Source: Promethearchaeota archaeon
Lineage (GTDB): Archaea; Asgardarchaeota; Lokiarchaeia; Sigynarchaeales; SOKP01
Assembly: GCA_014729315.1 (NCBI GenBank)
Contig: WJKD01000249.1
Span: forward strand, 1 to 42,722
DNA: 42,722 nt
Direction of reading: 5' to 3'
The notes beneath the pieces were generated by a model that saw nothing but the letters and a program-made list of their open reading frames with translations, was not told the DNA's origin and did no database searches. The position numbers and the translations under genes are program-made. The number at the start of each line of letters is the position of its first letter. Position 1 is the first letter of the stretch. Positions 23,866 through 32,395 of this stretch are shown here, piece after piece.

Positions 23866-25118
23866 GGACTTTGAAAAGACTACACAAAATAGGGTTCTCG
23901 AAGTTGACCTCTGTTGAAGAGGCGTGGAGTAAATTAGAGTCTCAGATCGAGTTAATTGGTGCAGAGCAAATAGATGTCAATAATGCACTTAACCGAATTC
24001 TAGCCGAAGATATAACTAGCGAGTTTGATGTACCTCCGTTCGACAGATCTGCCATGGATGGATACGCTATTATTGCCGAAGACAGCTTTGGTGCTTCTCC
24101 CCAAAATCCCAAAAAAGTAAAGAAAGTAGGAAAAATAGAAATAGGCGAAGTCGCAGATTTGCGCGTAAACAAGGGAGAAGCGATTCGAATATCAACAGGC
24201 GCTGCCATGCCTGAAGGCGCAAACGCCGTCGTTAAAATTGAAGACACTGAAATAGAAAACGATATTATAACCTTATATAATGCTCTAGTTCCATATAAAA
24301 ATGTTGCAAAACACGGTGAGGATATACCTGCTAATACAAAAGTTTTAGAACGAGGAACAGAATTAAAAGCCGGACATATCGCGCTATTAGCTTCCTTAGG
24401 TATTAACAAAATTCAAGTTCGACGAAAGCCTCGAGTAAGTGTATTTTCTACTGGAGACGAGCTTCTTGAACCAGGTCAGCCACTTGAGAAAAATAAAATC
24501 TATAATTCGAACACTCCCATGATCTCAAGTTTAGTAACCATTTATGGAGGTAAAGTAAGTAGGAGTTCTACATTAAAAGACGATAAAGATCTGATTAAGG
24601 AAACTCTTATTGACTCTGCTAAGGATTCAAATATTATTATTTTTACCGGCGGAACTTCCGTTGGGACTCAAGATTATTTACCGGAAGTGCTTGAAGAGAA
24701 CGGGACTGTCGTTACTCATGGAATTGCGATGAGGCCGGGCTCACCTTTACTCATTGGTTATTATAAGGGAGCTCTTGTTTTTTGTCTTCCCGGAACGCCC
24801 GTTGCGGCATATGTGTGCTTCGTAAAATTTGCGGGTCGAGCCCTAAGAAAAATGATGGGTTGTATGAAAATCGATCCGCGTGTCGAGCTTATCGCGAAAA
24901 TGAATAACGACGTTCCCGTCTCCTCAATGGGATATTTGCATCATCTTAGAGTAAAGCTGGAAAAACGAGAAAATATCTTTTACGCGCTTCCTGTAAAATT
25001 GAAAGGTTCCGGAATCATCACTTCTTTAACAGAATCCGATGGAATTGTTGAAATTCCTCCTCATCAAGAAGGTCTCAAGAAAGAGGATGAAGTTAGCGTG
25101 ATGCTTTTGCCTAAATAA
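23862..25118 (+). CDS. moeA: Molybdopterin molybdenumtransferase (MoeA), copy 2
   Basis: 418 residues, same domain order as copy 1: PPFDRSAMDGYAIIAEDSFGA, TGAAMPEGANAVVKIED, VFSTGDELLEPGQ, IFTGGTSVGTQDYLPEVL, MRPGSPLLIGYY and FCLPGTPVAAYVCF. The C-terminal barrel domain is complete. It overlaps moaB by four bases, so MoaB and this MoeA are made together, a frequent pairing because MoaB hands adenylyl-molybdopterin to MoeA. A TTG nine bases in is an alternative start. Which copy handles molybdenum and which tungsten cannot be told from sequence alone. Confidence 0.94.
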   Translation: MRTLKRLHKIGFSKLTSVEEAWSKLESQIELIGAEQIDVNNALNRILAEDITSEFDVPPFDRSAMDGYAIIAEDSFGASPQNPKKVKKVGKIEIGEVADLRVNKGEAIRISTGAAMPEGANAVVKIEDTEIENDIITLYNALVPYKNVAKHGEDIPANTKVLERGTELKAGHIALLASLGINKIQVRRKPRVSVFSTGDELLEPGQPLEKNKIYNSNTPMISSLVTIYGGKVSRSSTLKDDKDLIKETLIDSAKDSNIIIFTGGTSVGTQDYLPEVLEENGTVVTHGIAMRPGSPLLIGYYKGALVFCLPGTPVAAYVCFVKFAGRALRKMMGCMKIDPRVELIAKMNNDVPVSSMGYLHHLRVKLEKRENIFYALPVKLKGSGIITSLTESDGIVEIPPHQEGLKKEDEVSVMLLPK

Positions 25119-25177
25119 AAGTAGCAAAACTAGCTTACTATATAAAAGATAAAAAAAATAATTAGAATTCCAGTAGC

Positions 25178-25393
25178 TTAGAAGTCTGTAGCAACCATCA
25201 CATTCGATGCTTTTACTACAGCTGATACTTCCTTGCCTTCCTTGAGGGCTAGTCGTTCTGCTGAGGACTTTGTTATGATTGAAACAATTTCTACCCCACC
25301 AGGAAGCTCAATTACTATCTCTGAATTCACCGCACCATGGACTACGCTCTTTATCTTTCCTTTTAATACATTTCTAGCACTAATCGCCGTCAT
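25178..25393 (-). CDS. mop: Molbindin (Mop/TOBE domain molybdate/tungstate-binding protein)
   Basis: 71 residues, one Mop/TOBE domain: SARNVLKGKIKSVVHGAVNSEIVIELPGG then IVSIITKSSAERLALKEGKEVSAVVKASNVMVATDF. These small proteins assemble into rings that store or buffer molybdate or tungstate in the cytoplasm. Every hallmark is present (S-A-R-N, G-x-V, T-x-x-S, L-x-x-G, V-K-A-S-x-V). It is convergent with moeA copy 2 across 59 bases and would be controlled from its own promoter near 25400-25500, where inverted repeats lie. Its position confirms that this locus is concerned with molybdenum or tungsten. Confidence 0.93.
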   Translation of the reverse strand: MTAISARNVLKGKIKSVVHGAVNSEIVIELPGGVEIVSIITKSSAERLALKEGKEVSAVVKASNVMVATDF

Positions 25394-25472
25394 ACTAGTA
25401 GGATATATAATCAGCTATTTAATGATTTTCTCCATTTTCTAGTAAAGTTTTCATTAGATCGGCTTAATTCAA

Positions 25473-25511
25473 AAAGTGAAACTTTGATATTTTCAATTTT
25501 CTATTAATAGA
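25473..25511. repeat. Two short palindromes between mop and the toxin-antitoxin remnant
   Basis: AAAGT-GAA-ACTTT at 25473-25485 and a perfect 12-base palindrome TCTATTAATAGA at 25500-25511 lie 15 bases apart in the divergent spacer between mop and the antitoxin gene. Either could be an operator for a molybdate regulator or for the antitoxin. In DNA this A+T-rich such palindromes also arise by chance. Confidence 0.3.
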
Positions 25512-25580
25512 AGTAAGATAGTTTAGTTAATTATAATCATCAAATATTAAATTCCAGATAAAAACTAATATCTAATTATC

Positions 25581-25588
25581 TTATAAAT
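25581..25588 (+). promoter_or_regulatory. TATA box of the toxin-antitoxin pair
   Basis: TTATAAAT lies 27 bases before the antitoxin ATG, placing the start site at or just before the coding region, so the transcript would be nearly leaderless, although a GGTG lies between. Confidence 0.4.
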
Positions 25589-25614
25589 TATTAAAAAAGT
25601 AAGGTGCGTGAAAA

Positions 25615-25839
25615 ATGGTTCAGAAAAGTAAATTAAATAATTACTGGTTTGATTCGGAAGATTTAATTAAACCTATTGATTGGGAGTATATAAATGCCCT
25701 CCCAAAAGCTATTCAAGACACTTTAGAGCTATACATGAGAGGAAAGATCTCTATCGGAAAAGCATCTGAAATTGCTCGTTTATCTTATCGTGAAATGGAT
25801 CTTATTCGTGTTAAAGCCAGAATTCCTATTCATATTTAA
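25615..25839 (+). CDS. Small helical antitoxin, UPF0175-like
   Basis: 74 residues. The core LPKAIQDTLELYMRGKISIGKASEIARLSYREMDLIRVKARIPIHI matches the short UPF0175/HTH antitoxins that accompany DUF3368 PIN-domain toxins: leucine-proline start, tyrosine before a Gly-Lys-Ile-Ser turn, helix-turn-helix-like segment and an IPI ending. It is followed 9 bases later by a PIN-domain fragment. In complete pairs it would bind and inactivate the RNase and repress its own operon. It appears intact although its partner is not. Confidence 0.65.
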   Translation: MVQKSKLNNYWFDSEDLIKPIDWEYINALPKAIQDTLELYMRGKISIGKASEIARLSYREMDLIRVKARIPIHI

Positions 25840-25848
25840 GTTGGTTTT

Positions 25849-26064
25849 ATGTTAGTAATTTCTGATACATCTCCTATAATAAATTTTTCTAAGCTTGGGA
25901 GGCTGGAGCTATTAAAGGATTTATATTCAAATATTATTATTCCATTTTCTGTTTGGGAGGAATTAATTTCTCCTCTTTCAAAGTCTCAATTTAATCAAAC
26001 TTTGGAAGAAGCTGAAAATCTGAAAAAAATAGTTCATTTAGTGATAATAATTAGACAAATGTGA
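25849..26064 (+). pseudogene. Truncated DUF3368-type PIN-domain toxin
   Basis: 71 residues equal to the N-terminal half of a DUF3368 PIN RNase: MLVISDTSPIINFSKLGRLELLKDLYSNIIIPFSVWEELI. The first catalytic Asp (SDTSP) and the following Glu (VWEEL) are there, but the chain ends at HLVIIIRQM while family members run to about 150 residues and need further acidic residues in the missing half. No recognisable continuation is found in the 130 bases downstream in any frame. This is probably an inactivated toxin. Confidence 0.6.
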
Positions 26065-26195
26065 AAGTAAATTAGTAACCTAAAACAAATTTTTTTTCTG
26101 GAGAGTATTTTTTAGTTTCAAAATTTAATGTTCGATAAAGCAGCTATAAGAATTATAATCTAAAAAATTTTTAGAAGTAAAAAATTATCACATTT

Positions 26196-27068
26196 ATGGT
26201 TAACACCGTCGAGATTATCAAAAAAATTCAAACGAATAATCAAATCATTGGCAGAGAAAACGAGTTAAAAAAAATTATTCTGGCGCGCTCTGTCGGAAAA
26301 AATATACTCATAGAAGGTGAAGTTGGAGTGGGGAAAACGACGATAGCGAAAGCTGTATCCGCATATTACGATACTGATTTTTATCGAGTTGACTGTACTG
26401 AGGACACTTTAACGCATAATCTTGTTGGGTATTTTGATCCTCCTTTAGTCATAGCAAAAGGATATGTGGAAGAATCGTATAAATACGGGCCGCTCGCATC
26501 CGCTATGGACGATGGAGGATGTCTATTTATTAACGAGATCAATAGAATGCCCGAAAGTACGCAAAATGCTTTATTGACTGCTCTAGACGAGAAAATCTTG
26601 GATATTCCTAAGCTTAGAACGATAAAAGCGGAAAAGGACTTTTTCGTAATCGCCACACTTAACCCCTCTGCCCATGTGGGTGTTACTGCACTGGGAGAAG
26701 CAATAAAGGATAGGTTCGTATGGATAAAACTTGATTATCAAGAGCCCGCCGAAGAAGTCGAAATTATACTCCAGAATGTTGAAAACACCGATCCCAAGAT
26801 GGAACAAATTGCTGAAATTGCTCAAGCCATAATTCAAAAAACGCGAGACAGCTCTTCTTTTAGAAGAGGGAGCTCAGTTCGAGGTGCTATCGATTTAACC
26901 GCCCTAATGAGTCAATACAATAACAATCACAGTTCAAAAAATTGGGTGGAAGCCGCAATAATGTCTTTATATAACAAAATTGAAATCGAAGACGGAATTA
27001 GCAAATCAAAAACTGAATTAATTGTTGATATCGTGCTTTCCGTTCTTAATAAATCGGATTTTCAATAA
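26196..27068 (+). CDS. MoxR-family AAA+ ATPase
   Basis: 290 residues. Walker A GEVGVGKTT near residues 41-49, Walker B GGCLFINEINRMPESTQNALLTALDE, sensor 1 FVIATLNPS, an arginine finger region in ALGEAIKDRFVWIKLDY, and a C-terminal helical lid with FRRGSSVRGAIDL. These ATPases work with VWA-domain partners as chaperones for metalloenzyme maturation, for example CoxD with CoxE for the copper-molybdenum site of CO dehydrogenase. It begins at an ATG 130 bases after the toxin remnant, and the VWA gene follows 11 bases later. Placement beside the cofactor genes suggests a role in loading a metal or cofactor, which is inference. Confidence 0.88.
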   Translation: MVNTVEIIKKIQTNNQIIGRENELKKIILARSVGKNILIEGEVGVGKTTIAKAVSAYYDTDFYRVDCTEDTLTHNLVGYFDPPLVIAKGYVEESYKYGPLASAMDDGGCLFINEINRMPESTQNALLTALDEKILDIPKLRTIKAEKDFFVIATLNPSAHVGVTALGEAIKDRFVWIKLDYQEPAEEVEIILQNVENTDPKMEQIAEIAQAIIQKTRDSSSFRRGSSVRGAIDLTALMSQYNNNHSSKNWVEAAIMSLYNKIEIEDGISKSKTELIVDIVLSVLNKSDFQ

Positions 27069-27079
27069 TCGATGACTTC

Positions 27080-28183
27080 TTGAGGGAAGAAACCGAAAAG
27101 AATGAGAATAAAAGACTAAATGTACGGCTTACAGAACAACCTCCTAAAAACGAAATCCTACGAAGAGAGATTATTCGCAAAAAAAAGAAAAAGCCCGATT
27201 ATTACCAGCACTTAGCAAACACGCTAGACTACAAGCAAATCAAAGAAATGACCTATCTTGCGATCCAGCACAAAAATTTAGAAGCGATTATGGGGATGTT
27301 GAAATCTAACATTTATGCTGCTACTGATGCGCTCGACTGCGACGAGGGAGTAAAATTTTTCTCAGAGAAATCAAAAGAATCTCCCGAAATCATGCCCGAA
27401 GTGTATTTTTTCATTAGGAGACCTATATCAGATAGATATAAGATTATATTTCGAAGATTAGCCCGCCAGAGTATTATTAAAACCTCGTTAAAGATTTCCA
27501 GTAGAGGATTGAAAGGAGTTCGGAGAAAGACTGTTCCTAATTACCATATTGGAATGCCCGAGTTTGATCTCGACGAGACTATACAACATAATCCTCTAAA
27601 GATTTACGAAAAAACCTTATCTTACGAGGATATTTACGGAATAAAGCGAAAACGTAAAAAAAGAAAGGTTGTACTTATTTTAGATACCAGTGGAAGCATG
27701 TATGGAAAGACATTGCTCAACGCTGCACTTACGACCTCTGTTTTAGCATACAACATGGAAAAAGAGGATTATAGCATAATACTCTTCAATTCCACAGCTA
27801 TGACCTTAAAGAAAATCGAGAACCGTAAGAAATCTATAAGGGCTATTATAGACGAAATTCTCGATTCCGAAGCTGTTGGATTTACAAACATTTATGTTGG
27901 GCTAGAAAAGGGATTAGAGGAACTGAGGAAGACTAAAAGTAGTACTAAAGAACAATTTGCGGTGCTAATCACCGATGGTAATTATAATCGAGGTGACAAT
28001 CCGTTAAAATTAGCAAAAAAGTTTCCAAAAATTCACGTAATCGGGATACCTGCGGATAACGATGCTGACAGGGGTATCGATACCTGTCGGGAAATAGCGA
28101 AAGTCGGAAACGGAAAATTTTACGCCGTAAATAATTATAAAGAAATTCCTCGAGCATTGATAGAGATTTTAACACATACTTAA
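27080..28183 (+). CDS. VWA-domain protein, CoxE-like partner of MoxR
   Basis: 367 residues. The N-terminal 190 residues are charged and helical. From about residue 198 a von Willebrand A domain follows with the MIDAS motif D-T-S-G-S (VVLILDTSGSMYG), the second MIDAS Thr in GFTNIYVGLEKG, and the third Asp in FAVLITDGNYNRG, so metal binding should be intact. Such proteins are adaptors that bring MoxR ATPases to target metalloenzymes. The frame is open upstream of the TTG used here; an ATC nine bases earlier is possible and no clear Shine-Dalgarno was found, so the exact start is unsure. It forms a two-gene unit with the MoxR gene. Confidence 0.82.
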   Translation: MREETEKNENKRLNVRLTEQPPKNEILRREIIRKKKKKPDYYQHLANTLDYKQIKEMTYLAIQHKNLEAIMGMLKSNIYAATDALDCDEGVKFFSEKSKESPEIMPEVYFFIRRPISDRYKIIFRRLARQSIIKTSLKISSRGLKGVRRKTVPNYHIGMPEFDLDETIQHNPLKIYEKTLSYEDIYGIKRKRKKRKVVLILDTSGSMYGKTLLNAALTTSVLAYNMEKEDYSIILFNSTAMTLKKIENRKKSIRAIIDEILDSEAVGFTNIYVGLEKGLEELRKTKSSTKEQFAVLITDGNYNRGDNPLKLAKKFPKIHVIGIPADNDADRGIDTCREIAKVGNGKFYAVNNYKEIPRALIEILTHT

Positions 28184-28418
28184 ATTTCGTATTTTTGTTT
28201 ATAGATTTCAATTTTCAATTTTTAAATCTCAAAATTCAAAATTCAAATTCCAGTTTTCTTAATTTCTACAAAAGAATTTAAATAACTTTTATTATTGATA
28301 TAAATAATTTTGATTAAGATACTCTAATATAATTCTATTAGGGAAATATTTTAATAACGGGGTATTTAGGGAAGTTTACAAAAAGTACCCTATTAATTTA
28401 ATAACAAAAGTGGGATTG

Positions 28419-31400
28419 ATGGGAAACAACATTAAAAAGACAAGTCTATTGATTGCTTGCACGATCATTTTGAATTCTTTAATATATTGTTTTCTTTTTT
28501 CTATTTTCCCTGCTGATCTTGAAAATTCAATTAATAATCGCGGGGTAGTAAGCGACGAAAAATCAAACGATGTCCATCAAGACGAGCTTCGCCTGATTTG
28601 TCATCCCAATTTGTCTCTTTATGAGCAATGGAATGCAACTTGGGGCGGGAATAATAATGATAGAGGAGAAAGAATAGAAATAGATACGGAAGGAAATATT
28701 TATGTAGCAGGTACGACTGATAGTGTTTCTTCTGAAGATACAAATTTAGCATTATTAAAATATAACAGTTCGGGTGGTCTACTCTGGTCAAAATCATTTG
28801 ATGGTCCAGAGGGAGATTATGATACTGGCTATGATGTTGCTTTAGATGAAACGAATAATTTTGTTTATCTATGTGGATATGTGGAAGTAAGGGGTTTTTA
28901 TTATGATATGGTTTTAATTCAATATAATACTGACGGTGTGTATCAATGGAATAGAACTTGGACACTGGACTCAGGGGAAAGCTCTTTCGGTAGAAGTGTA
29001 GTAGTAAATAGTACTGGTTACATCTTCCTATCAGGTAAGACTGGAGACAATCAGTTCACTATCACAACTTATAATTCATCAGGACATAATCTTAAAAACG
29101 AAACTCTTTCCTTTGAAGGGGAAGCTTTCGATCCTCATATGGCCATTGACTCGAACGATAATATTTATCTTACTGGATATAACAGAACTAATGCTGGATC
29201 TGTCCTTATCTTTAATACGACTCTTATTAAGTTTAATTCTTCATTGGAGAGAGAATGGACTCGGTATTTTTTCGATATGAGCTATAATAGAACAATGTCT
29301 TCTGGAATCACAATTGATAAAAATGACGATATTTATCTTTGTGGTAAACTGGCTTATAATTTTTCCTACGATGCATCATTCTGGCATATAATTAAGTATA
29401 ACAAAAGCGGAGATATTGTTTTCAATAAGACAGTCATTAGAGGGTCTACTGAAGAAGACGAACGTCCTTACGATATTACTGTAGATAAAAATGGTAATAT
29501 CTTCCTAGTAGGAACAACAAACGGAACTAATTCTGCACAAGATCGAGACTTAATCGTAATTAAGTGTGATGAAAATGGGAATTATCTCTTCAATTGGACT
29601 TGGGATAGCGGTCAGAGAGACGAAGGTCGAGGAATTTACTTCAACTCAATGGGTTATATCGTCGCATGTGGATTTACAGATGTTGATCAATCTGCAAGCG
29701 TGAATAACGATATTTTACTCGTGAATTATTCGTTGAGTCCTATGTCTTTTTCTCTCAGCTTGGGAGATTATCTTCCAGGTGAATTTGACAATGATGGCGA
29801 TGTTAATCTTTTCTGGAGTTCAGATGCTCCTTTTGATGCTTTTAATTACACATTGTATAATCACACTTCCTTTATCACGGATATAAACGATACTTTAGAG
29901 ATTAACATTCAAGATATTACAGAAACTAATTACTTATTAGAGGATCTCTCTGACGGAACATACTACTATAAGATTGTTGCTTTTAACGAATATGGAAATT
30001 CAACTTCTGATTGTGAAGAGATAAAAGTATGCAGAACCCCTAGTAATTTTGATTTATCTACTAATGTCACGACACCATATGATGAAGACGGAATCTTCGG
30101 ATTAAATTGGTCCTTTTCTGAATTCGCTGAAAATTATTCAATATATTATAAAAAAGAAGATCCGATTGACGGTAATTGGGACACTGATCCGCTTGTAGAG
30201 ATTTATCAGTCAGAAATTTCCAATCAGATTAACGGCATTAATGTGAACTTTAGCTCTGAAGCAAATGGTATCTATTATTTTTTGGTAGTCGCCAATAATA
30301 GTTATGAATCATTTATTCAAGATGTAAATTCTACTAGTGAAGTGAAAATAGAGATCCGAATGAAACCAGGCGATTTTAGCTTGTCATCGGACGCTGAAGC
30401 TCCCACAGATGAAGATGGGAATTTTCAACTAACTTGGACTGAATCGAATAATCGAGAGTATTACTCGTTATATTTTTCGGAATCGGATTTTCCAGACAAC
30501 TTTAATAACATAACCAGATCTGATAAAGTCTATTTATTATATAATGGAACTGATCTACAGTACGATATATCTAATTATGAAACTGGAACCTATTTTTTCA
30601 AAATATTTGCTTTTAACGATTATGGAAACACTTCTACAAATGTTATTGAGGTTGATGTAGAACTTCCAATAGCCCCCGATGATTTTACTTTAGAAATTGG
30701 AGGTTATAGCCCTCCCTATGACACTGACGGAAATATTGAGTTGATATGGACAGATAGTGCTCCTTCAGGAGCTGATAATTATACAGTATATAATTATACT
30801 TCATATATTACTGAAATAAATAGTAGTCTGGGGATCAATGCGAAGGAAATAACAGACACCACTCTTTTAATTAATAATCTAGAGGATGGTGAGTATTTTT
30901 TCATTGTACAAGCACATAATAAATATGGAAATTCAACTTCAACATGTCAACAGATCAGAATACTACATACTCCCGGATTATTTGATGTTAATGTCAGCGC
31001 TATGGAACCTTTCGATAATGATGGTGTTTTTGGGCTTAATTGGTCAGAGTCTAATCGAGCTGAAACTTATTCTGTTTATTATAGAAAGGATACTATTATA
31101 CCTCCAGATTTAACTGGTTCGAATTTATATCAATCGGGATTAAGCGTAAACGAAACAAGCCTTGATTTTAGCTCCTATTTTAATGGTTTATACTATCTTG
31201 TAGTAGTTGCTAATAACAGCTTGGAAGAATATAGCGAAACGAGAGTTTCAGACAATGTAAATATGACCCTTGGATTGATTCCAGCTGAACTAACTTTAAG
31301 TTCTTCTAATGCAGGAACGCCAACTGACCAAGATGGTGCGTTTCGCTTAACATGGACAGCTTCTTTAAATCGAGAAAATTATTCGCTTTATTATTCGCTT

Positions 31401-31973
31401 TCTGATATTCCAGATGATTATAATAACGAGACCAGATCTGATAAAGTCTTTCAAATGTATAACGGAACTGGTTTATTTTATGATGCAAGTGAATTTGATA
31501 CAGGTACTTATTACTTTAAAATTTATGCTTACAATGAATATGGAAATTCTAGTTCAGATTGCATTACTATAGAAGTATTATTACCTGGTGATAGTACTAC
31601 ACCTCCAACTAGCGATGACGATGAGGATAATGGTTCAAGTTCTGATACGCAAGACGATAATATGGTCTGGGTGATTCGCGCTATTATCGGCGGCGCTATT
31701 AGTGCTACAGTAGGTATCGTAATTAAACAAAGTTACAGTTCTGCGAAAAAGAGAAAGCAAATAGTTGAGAAAGTCGCTCGAAACTTCGATAAAATAGAGA
31801 ATGTAGAGAAGTTTCTCAAAGAGAACTTAAACTACGAGGAGTGGAAATATCTTAAAGAAGACTGGGAAAAGTTCAAGAATCATGAAATTTCAAAACGAGA
31901 ATTCATCAAAAAAAGCAAGAAAACAGTTGGAGATCGGTTTACTAATTTGTTTACTAAATCTAAAAAGGATTAA
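28419..31973 (+). CDS. Large cell-surface protein: beta-propeller repeats, six FN3-like domains, C-terminal anchor
   Basis: About 1184 residues. An N-terminal signal segment is followed by a beta-propeller-like region (about 70-440) of repeated strands such as IEIDTEGNIYVAGTT, IDSNDNIYLTGY and VDKNGNIFLVGTT (SBBP-type). Six FN3-like domains of about 100 residues (about 440-1055) follow, each with DTDGNIELIW-like and GTYYFKI-like strands, arranged as two copies of a three-domain set. An acidic low-complexity linker (SDDDEDNGSSSDTQDD) leads to one membrane helix and a charged cytoplasmic tail of about 80 residues. N-x-S/T sites are dense, as expected of a glycosylated archaeal surface protein. 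I choose the ATG at 28419; GTG and TTG codons up to nine bases upstream are possible. Role probably in adhesion or envelope; ligand unknown. Confidence 0.8.
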   Translation: MGNNIKKTSLLIACTIILNSLIYCFLFSIFPADLENSINNRGVVSDEKSNDVHQDELRLICHPNLSLYEQWNATWGGNNNDRGERIEIDTEGNIYVAGTTDSVSSEDTNLALLKYNSSGGLLWSKSFDGPEGDYDTGYDVALDETNNFVYLCGYVEVRGFYYDMVLIQYNTDGVYQWNRTWTLDSGESSFGRSVVVNSTGYIFLSGKTGDNQFTITTYNSSGHNLKNETLSFEGEAFDPHMAIDSNDNIYLTGYNRTNAGSVLIFNTTLIKFNSSLEREWTRYFFDMSYNRTMSSGITIDKNDDIYLCGKLAYNFSYDASFWHIIKYNKSGDIVFNKTVIRGSTEEDERPYDITVDKNGNIFLVGTTNGTNSAQDRDLIVIKCDENGNYLFNWTWDSGQRDEGRGIYFNSMGYIVACGFTDVDQSASVNNDILLVNYSLSPMSFSLSLGDYLPGEFDNDGDVNLFWSSDAPFDAFNYTLYNHTSFITDINDTLEINIQDITETNYLLEDLSDGTYYYKIVAFNEYGNSTSDCEEIKVCRTPSNFDLSTNVTTPYDEDGIFGLNWSFSEFAENYSIYYKKEDPIDGNWDTDPLVEIYQSEISNQINGINVNFSSEANGIYYFLVVANNSYESFIQDVNSTSEVKIEIRMKPGDFSLSSDAEAPTDEDGNFQLTWTESNNREYYSLYFSESDFPDNFNNITRSDKVYLLYNGTDLQYDISNYETGTYFFKIFAFNDYGNTSTNVIEVDVELPIAPDDFTLEIGGYSPPYDTDGNIELIWTDSAPSGADNYTVYNYTSYITEINSSLGINAKEITDTTLLINNLEDGEYFFIVQAHNKYGNSTSTCQQIRILHTPGLFDVNVSAMEPFDNDGVFGLNWSESNRAETYSVYYRKDTIIPPDLTGSNLYQSGLSVNETSLDFSSYFNGLYYLVVVANNSLEEYSETRVSDNVNMTLGLIPAELTLSSSNAGTPTDQDGAFRLTWTASLNRENYSLYYSLSDIPDDYNNETRSDKVFQMYNGTGLFYDASEFDTGTYYFKIYAYNEYGNSSSDCITIEVLLPGDSTTPPTSDDDEDNGSSSDTQDDNMVWVIRAIIGGAISATVGIVIKQSYSSAKKRKQIVEKVARNFDKIENVEKFLKENLNYEEWKYLKEDWEKFKNHEISKREFIKKSKKTVGDRFTNLFTKSKKD
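29736..31568 (+). repeat. Tandem duplication of a three-domain FN3 set
   Basis: Bases 29736-30659 encode domains A1-B1-C1 and 30660-31568 encode A2-B2-C2. A1 and A2 share the NYT-YN-TS-IT-IN pattern, B1 and B2 share FGLNW and the VVANNS strand, and C1 and C2 share the DFP/DIP-DN/DY-NN-TRSDKV run and YNGT. The set was therefore duplicated as a block of about 910-920 bases after the three domains had already diverged from each other. Confidence 0.8.
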
Positions 31974-32395
31974 ATGATTACTTATAAATTTTTTTTTTTA
32001 TAATGAAGTAGAACCTGAAAGTTCTATGCTGTAAACATAAACGATTATAAAGATGTCTTTAGAGCTTTTATGGAATATTAGCGCATACCAAAACTGTGGT
32101 AATAAAAATAGACCTTTGCTTGCTATTTCTCTTTTTTGGTGAGATTCAAGTGAAGGAGATCGATTATTGAATTATCATTCATAATCTATAGGACATAAAT
32201 GTGAAAAATCCCTTGAAGAGAAACCTATTAATACTATCGGGGATTATAAATCGAATTAGATCAATTCCAATCAATTAAATCTCAGTCATGGGAATTAATG
32301 ATTTTTGGAACTTAGCAATTTAATTAAAAACTTAAAAAGTGAAAAATTTGAAAATTTGAAAATCTAATAAGCTAATAGGAATCGTTTTTGTAATA
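31974..32395. other. Spacer between the two surface-protein genes, no gene recognised
   Basis: About 420 bases with no ORF of note and no tRNA or box C/D pattern that I can see. A T-run (31989-32000) shortly after the stop could terminate the upstream gene. The right end has a short direct repeat (GAAAAATTTG, AAAATTTG) just before the next coding frame. A promoter for the NosD-like gene should lie here but no clear TATA element stands out. Confidence 0.4.

Noticed and set aside
23942..24409. Minus-strand ORF of 155 codons
   Set aside because: Lies wholly inside the second moeA in antisense and has no start signal or recognisable motif.
28531..28965. Minus-strand ORF of 144 codons
   Set aside because: Antisense to the beta-propeller part of the surface protein, with skewed His/Tyr composition typical of a shadow frame.
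29736..31568. Repeats as a CRISPR or mobile element
   Set aside because: The repeats are coding, about 300 bases per domain, diverged and in frame, with no spacers or ends.
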